A stretch of 64,000 nt of DNA from Amorphophallus konjac (Eukaryota > Streptophyta > Magnoliopsida > Alismatales > Araceae), in NCBI GenBank assembly GCA_022559845.1, contig CM040128.1:269334698-269398697 (forward strand), given 5' to 3'. Below are positions 58,482 through 64,000 of this stretch, one piece after another; position 1 is the stretch's first letter, and each line of letters begins with the position of its first letter. The notes beneath the pieces were generated by a model that searched no databases, was not told the origin of the DNA, and worked only from the letters and a program-made list of their open reading frames with translations. A program made the position numbers and the translations under genes.

Positions 58482-61400
58482 ATGTCTGGATTGTCGGTGT
58501 CTAATATGGCAACAGAAGATGAAATTCCTTCTGACCTCTCTTAGTCTGTTTTCTGTTATCAGCGAATCTAAAGATGTGCCATCCTCTTCTGATACAGACC
58601 ACACTCATGATTCATCCACTCCTGCAAATAATGCATCTTCTGCAGTCGTACACTCCTAATGAAAAAGATTATCTATGCCATGGTCGAATTCTTAGTAATT
58701 TGCATGATACACTATATGATATTTATTGTTCAATTCCTACTGCACGAGAATTATGGAAAGCATTAGAAGATAAGTATGGTAAAGAAGATGCTGGAATTGA
58801 ACGTTTCATTGCTTCTAAATTTCTGCATTTCACCATGTTTGATTCAGTATATGTTGTTTCACAAACCCATGAATTCCTTAACATTGTATGTGAAATGAAA
58901 TCTAGAGGTCAAAACATGGATGAAAATTTAATTGTTTCATGTCTGATTGATAAACTTCCACCTTCCTGACATAATTTTGCTAGATCCCTTCAGCATAAAC
59001 ATTCTAAGATTTCATTAGATGAACTTCAGTGTTCTATTCGGATTGAGGAAGAACAAAGAAAACTGATTGAGTCTAAAAACTCCTCCAATGTCAACCTGAC
59101 TGAAAACAACAACAAAAATAAAAATTGCAATAATCCCAAGTTCCAGAATCCTAATCCTAAGTTCCATAATAAGAAGGCCAATTATCATTGGAATCAAAAC
59201 TATAAGGCTAAAGGGAAAAATTTTAAGAATCAGTCTAATCAGAAATGTTGTTATGTGTGTGGTAGACCAGGTCATTTTGCCAAGAATTGCTATGAGAGAA
59301 AAGATGGTGGCAAACCTCGTCCCAAGTTTCATCGCCATGATCATAACCAAACTCCTAATCCTCAAGTTAACATGATAACTTCTGGAGCTTCTACTTCTGA
59401 GCCTTCTGATGGGTTTGTAACATTATTCCCTGAAATAAATTTAATTAATTTTTCTAATGATTGGTGGATTGATACGGGGGCTAACACTCATGTTTGTTTT
59501 GATCGACATACTTTTGCCACCTATCAGGCCACCAACAAGAGTGTAACTTTGGGAAACTCCAGTGCTGCTCTAGTTGTGGGGGAAGGACGAGTTGATTTGA
59601 AGTTAACTTCAGGAAAGGTCCTATCTCTCCAAGGAGTACAGCATGTTCCTGCAATTCGGAGGAACCTTATTAGTGGATTTTTATTAAATAAGAATAATTA
59701 TAAGTTAGTTTTTGAATCTGAGAAAGTTGTAATCACTAAGTTTGGAAATTTTATTGGAAAGGGTTATGTAAGTGAAGGATTGTTTAAGTTGAATGTACTT
59801 TCTCCTTATGTGGTCAATAATATCAATATTTCTACTGATTCCTCAACTTCTGTTGTTAATTCAGATTCTAGTGATTTATGGCATTCTAGACTATGTCATG
59901 TGAATTTTAAGACAATGAAAAGAATGATGGGTTTAAATCTAATTCCTAAAACGGATTTAAATAATAAAGTTAGATGTGAAACTTGTGTTGAAGCTAAACT
60001 CCCTAGACATCCCTTTAAATCTGTTGAAAGGAGTAATGATCTTCTAAATTTAATTCATACTGATGTATGTGATTCAAATGGTGTATTAACTAGAAATAGC
60101 AAGAGATATTTTATAACCTTCATAGATGATCACTCTAGATTCTGCTATATATATCTTTTGAGATCTAAAGATGAAGCTTTAGAAAAATTTAAAATCTATA
60201 AGAACTTAGCAGAAAATCAAATAGGAAAAACCATCAAAAGGATTAGGTCTGATAGAGGTGGAGAATATACTTCTAATGATTTTGCTCATTTTTGTGAAGA
60301 TTGTGGTATCATACATGAAACAACTGCTCCTTATTCTGCTCAATCTAATGGTATAGCTGAAAGGAAAAATCGAACTTTATTAGATGCAGTAAATTCAATG
60401 TTAACATATTCTGGTTTACCTAATAATATGTGGGGGGAAGCTTTGTTATCTGCATGCTATATTTTGAATATGATACCTCATAAGAATGTTGACTTCTCAC
60501 CCTATGAATTATGGTGTAAAAGAAAACCCAACTTAAATAATCTTAAAGTTTGGGGCTGTTTTGCAAAAGTTAAAATTCCTGAAAATAAGAAGAGAAAAAT
60601 AGGTCCTAAAACAGTAGATGCTATTTTTATTGGATATGCTGAAAATAGTGCTGCAAACAGGTTCCTTGTGATAAAATCTGACATTAGTGATATAAGTGTT
60701 AACACTATTATTAAAATAAGAGCATATGATGCTGTTTATTATGAAAATATTTTTCCTATGAAAAATAATGTCACAAGACATATTGAAGAAGGAACATCAT
60801 CTTTTAATCACTCTCAACATGATACTCATATCATAGAACCTGAATCTGTTGTAGAAAGGCCTAAAAGAATAAGAAAAGAAAAGAACTTTGGTGATGATTT
60901 TTTAATCTATTTGGCTGAGGATGATCCTCAGACTTTTCATGATGCTATGAGTTCTGTTGATTCTAGTTTTTGGAAAGAAGCTATTAATAGTGAAATGGAT
61001 TCAATCATGAATAATCATACATGGATTTTATGTGATTTACCTCCTGGATGTAAACCAATTGGTTGCAAATGGATCTTTAAAAGGAAACTTAAACCTGATG
61101 GTTCCATTGATAAATTTAAGGCAAGATTAGTTGCAAAAGGGTATACACAAAAGAAAGGTATGGATTATTTTGATACATACTCTCCTGTTTCTAGATTTGC
61201 CACCATACGTGTATTAATTGCCTTGGCTGCTATATATAGACTCGAGGTCCATCAAATGGACGTTAAAACTGCTTTCCTTAATGGAGATTTTGAAGAGGAG
61301 ATCTATATGGATCAGCCAGAAGGTTTTATGGTGTGTGGACAGGAGAATAAAGTTTGTAAATTAATTAAATCCTTGTATGGTTTAAAACAAGCTCCTAAAC

Positions 61401-62474
61401 AATGGAATGAAAAATTCAACAAAGTTATCTTAGAGAATGGCTTTGTCATAAATGATTCTGATAAATGTGTTTATAGTAAAATTGTTGGTTATTCTTGTGT
61501 GATATTATGTCTTTATGTTGATGATATTTTGATATTTGGAACTAACATGGAAATTATTAATGAAACTAAGTCATTTTTATCTTCTAAATTTGATATGAAA
61601 GATTTAGGTCTTGCTGATGTGATTTTAGAAATTAAACTCAATAGAACATCTAATGGAATCTCCTTGTCTCAATCTCATTATGTGCATAAAATTTTAGAAA
61701 GATTCAATTATTTGGATTGTACTCCTGTTTCTACACCTTTTACTCCTGGTACAAATTTGACAAAAAAATTTAAGTAACCCTGTTTCTCAAGAAAAATATG
61801 CACAAATCATAGGTAGTCTCATGTATTTAACAAACAGTTCTAGACTTGATTTAGCTTATTCTGTGGGGGTACTAAGTAGATTCACTAGTAACCCTAGTCA
61901 AGAACATTGGCATGCTTTAGAAAGAGTTTTTAAATATCTTAAAGGAACAAAGGATTTAGCATTAACATATTCTGGATTCCCTACTGTCCTAGAAGGGTAT
62001 TGTGATGCAAATTGGATAACTAATTCTTCTGATACAATTTCTACAAGTGGTTATGTGTTTACCCTAGGTGGGGCAGCTGTGGCATGGAAATATGCAAAAC
62101 AAACTATTATTGCTAGATCTACTATGGAAGCTGAATTAATTGCATTAGATATTGCATGTTCTGAAGATGAATGGCTTAAAAATCTTTTATCTGATATTCC
62201 TATTGTAAATAAACCTTTACTTGCAATCTCTATGCATTGTGATAGTCGTTCTGTGATAGATAAAGTAAAACAAACGATAATTAATGAAAAGAGGAGACAT
62301 CTTAGTATTAGATGGAATTCTGTGAGAGAGAAGATTTCACAAGGTGTAATTTCATTAGAATTTGTAAAATCATTGGATAATTTGGCAGATCCTTTTACAA
62401 AAGGTCTAGCGAGGAGGCTAGTATTTGAATCATCAAGGGGGATGGGATTGAAATCCCACAGTCAATTACCATAG
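58482..62474 (+). pseudogene. Copia gag-pol polyprotein gene, inactivated
   Basis: Gag starts near ATG 58482. The first ~180 bp pass through three frames with a TAG, so gag's N-terminus is broken. UBN2-type gag (TARELWKALEDKYG, SKFLHF) runs 58650-58966 and is cut by TGA at 58967-58969 where the family has Trp (LPPSW). The frame then stays open to 61777: CCHC knuckle (CYVCGRPGHFAKNC, about 59250), protease DTGA (about 59467), GAG-pre-integrase (LWHSRLCHVNF), integrase DDE residues (HTDVCD, SDRGGEYTS, SNGIAERKN), and RT (DVKTAFLNGDFEEEIYMDQP; YVDD at 61514). A run of seven A at 61762-61768 shifts the frame and gives a TAA just after. RNase H ([15 protein letters not shown]) continues in the next frame, 61821-62474. 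Two lesions in pol/gag plus the LTR damage mean it cannot act autonomously. Confidence 0.93.
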
Positions 62475-63014
62475 CAGATACCCAACCTATGTGATTGGAG
62501 ATCCCATGAAGTAGGTTCAATGTGGAATACGAGCTATTGGGTAATTGGAGAGCACTACTTACTTTGTAAACCTATCCCCGTGAATGATGATCAGTGCTCT
62601 ACTGTAACGACACCAGGATGAGCTATGCTCTTAATGGGATCAAGGCTTTATAAGGCAGGGTATGGACCGTGGCAGGTACCCTTGGAGACCCACCTACGTG
62701 AGTGTGATCGTGGGGCCGCGATCTATGGGAATTGGGTATTCTCTTGAGCACTCATGAGACGAGATATCAGTGCATGGCCTATAGCACTACCATATAAAGA
62801 ATCTGATCACTGATGTGCTATGTTGTGAATTAAGTAACAGTCTGAGTAAAAGGGCTTAGTTCAAGGCCTAGTCCACTACAGTTTCTTTCAGATGATGACT
62901 TAATTTCACTAAGTGAAGGTTCAAGTCCGGAAGACACCTTCACCCATGACATAGTAGTTTTTGCCCAGAACTTTGTTTTATTGTGTTTATATCGTTGATT
63001 TTGGAATTTGAATC
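62475..63014 (+). other. Copia untranslated region before the 3' LTR
   Basis: No open frame of note; the usual spacer between RNase H and the polypurine tract. Confidence 0.7.
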
Positions 63015-63025
63015 AAGTGGGGGAA
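63015..63025 (+). promoter_or_regulatory. Polypurine tract of the copia element
   Basis: AAGTGGGGGAA lies immediately before the 3' LTR TG at 63026. Confidence 0.88.
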
Positions 63026-63806
63026 TGTTAGAATTTATGGTCCTTATGTTGATTCAAATTCCTCATTTATTGTTTAGTCCCATATTGGAAGTTGGAAAGA
63101 CTTCCTTTGATTTATGAATTGGAGAGCTCACCCTTGGGTCGAGACCCAAGGGGCATAGGATGTGGGCTCGAATAGTGTGTCGAATTAAGTGGTTTGATCG
63201 AATAGAAATAAATAAATAAATAAATATATATTATTTATTTATTTATTTATTTACGCCGTGCCGAGCCGCGCCGCGCCGCGCCGCGCTGTGCTGTGCTGTG
63301 CTGTGCCGGCCGGTTACCGAGTTTTGAATTTGATTTTGGCTTACCGTTGGGTCACACCTGTTGGGTTTTGGCCAGTTATGGGCCTACCGTTAGAATCGCA
63401 ACGGTTGAGATTCTAACTGCCCGAGACTTCTATAAGGGGGCGTGTTTCAGAGACAGAAGGTTACTTCTTCTTCTTCTTCTTCTCTTTGCGAAACTGCGAA
63501 CTGTGCTTCTGAAATTTCTTTTTGCTCTGGGCATTCTACATCAACAAGTGATCGGATTAGGACTACTCTGGCCTTGCACTTGGAGCAGTCAGTGGGGAGT
63601 CATATCTCGGGGACGAAGCGCCAGTGAACCCTGTGCTAGAGGAGGGGACGTCTTTCGTTTCAAAGACAGTGTCATCTACGACACGTTTCTCTCCTAAACA
63701 GGCGATTCTAAACTCGTTTCCCTTTCTGTTGTTATAGTAGATTACTGTGTTAATTGGTCTGTTCTTATCCTTCCGGACTAGCATATTCCCTTAATATTTT
63801 CCAACA
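63026..63806 (+). repeat. 3' LTR of the copia element (781 bp)
   Basis: TGTTAGAATT...TTCCAACA. It retains the promoter-like CTATAAGG at about 63430, a (CTT)n run (63465-63482) and the region missing from the 5' LTR. Confidence 0.93.
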
Positions 63807-63811
63807 CTTCA

Positions 63812-64000
63812 AGCCTACTCCTATGGACCCGAGTGTAGTTTCTCCTGGGCCCACTATTATGCACCCCAACGTAGTTCTTTCACCTAGGTACGAGCTTGAC
63901 TATAATTAGTTTCCTCGGGCCTGTTACTATGCACCCGAGCATTGATCCACTCAGGTATGAACTTGAGTATAATTTATTTTTGCGGCCCACTCCTATGCAT
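63812..64000 (-). repeat. Tandem array resumed to the right of the copia insertion
   Basis: Same CACCC(A/G)AG / GTATAATTAGTTTCCTCGG units as 56860-57834, running off the end of the window. Confidence 0.88.

Larger units (their letters stand above)
57840..63806 (+). mobile_element. Ty1/copia LTR retrotransposon, full-length but defective
   Basis: 5' LTR 57840-58456 and 3' LTR 63026-63806 have TG...CA ends and the 5-bp target duplication CTTCA at 57835-57839 and 63807-63811. Internal order is gag, protease, integrase, RT, RNase H, with integrase before RT, which defines copia. It lies within the 36/70-bp tandem array. No canonical tRNA-Met primer site (TGGTATCAGAGC) follows the 5' LTR. Confidence 0.95.

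Overview
This is a plant nuclear (angiosperm) window dominated by nested transposable elements, with one confident host gene. The evidence is spliced genes with canonical GT-AG introns, plant-specific families (plant mobile domain, NDR1/HIN1-like), and Copia, Gypsy-type, PIF/Harbinger, CACTA, LINE and hAT-MITE remains. The host gene and the spliced leftmost genes are GC-rich, which would fit a monocot or basal angiosperm, but I cannot name the species.

1-11.5 kb: three minus-strand spliced genes. One is a seven-exon plant-mobile-domain (PMD) gene (1581-4680), one a shorter three-exon paralogue without the PMD exons (122-1121), and one a two-exon PMD/DUF7745-like gene (5103-6511). Right of them lie a polypurine-like tract and a 3.84-kb TG...CA long terminal repeat (7683-11522) with 15-bp perfect terminal inverted repeats, a TATA box at 8508 and an 89-bp tandem repeat. 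The simplest reading is the 3' end of a giant Tat/Ogre-like Gypsy retrotransposon carrying antisense, intron-bearing cargo genes. A distinctive family of about 14 short GC palindromes in AT-rich spacers occurs in the LTR just upstream of its TATA box, and also upstream of and inside intron 1 of the PMD gene. This is the most unusual structure in the window.

11.5-23.2 kb: a PIF/Harbinger element on the minus strand with three genes: a Myb/SANT-like protein, a small protein joining a viroplasmin/RNase H1 hybrid-binding domain to C-terminal membrane segments, and a DDE transposase. A 4.05-kb solo LTR of the same family as the 7.7-11.5 kb LTR is inserted in it, with target duplication ATAAA.

23.2-45 kb: no intact gene seen. 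It holds two pairs of long direct repeats (23.2/36.3 kb and 28.1/31.7 kb), an L1-type LINE reverse-transcriptase remnant, a compound (GT)n minisatellite, fold-back elements and a retroelement-like coding remnant.

45-50 kb: an intact, intronless NDR1/HIN1-like (LEA_2) membrane protein gene at 46812-47456. Its upstream region is partly duplicated and split by a hAT MITE (TSD GTGAAGAT). Two further MITEs with 8-bp TSDs lie downstream.

50-64 kb: a duplicated segment with an LTR fragment, then a CACTA element with one visible end at 51816, subterminal repeats, a ~176-bp tandem array, and decayed tnpA and TNP2 genes. To its right is a 36/70-bp-interval tandem array, into which a Ty1/copia element (57840-63806, TSD CTTCA) inserted. 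The copia element has degraded gag, one in-frame stop, one homopolymer frameshift and a rearranged 5' LTR lacking the presumed promoter.
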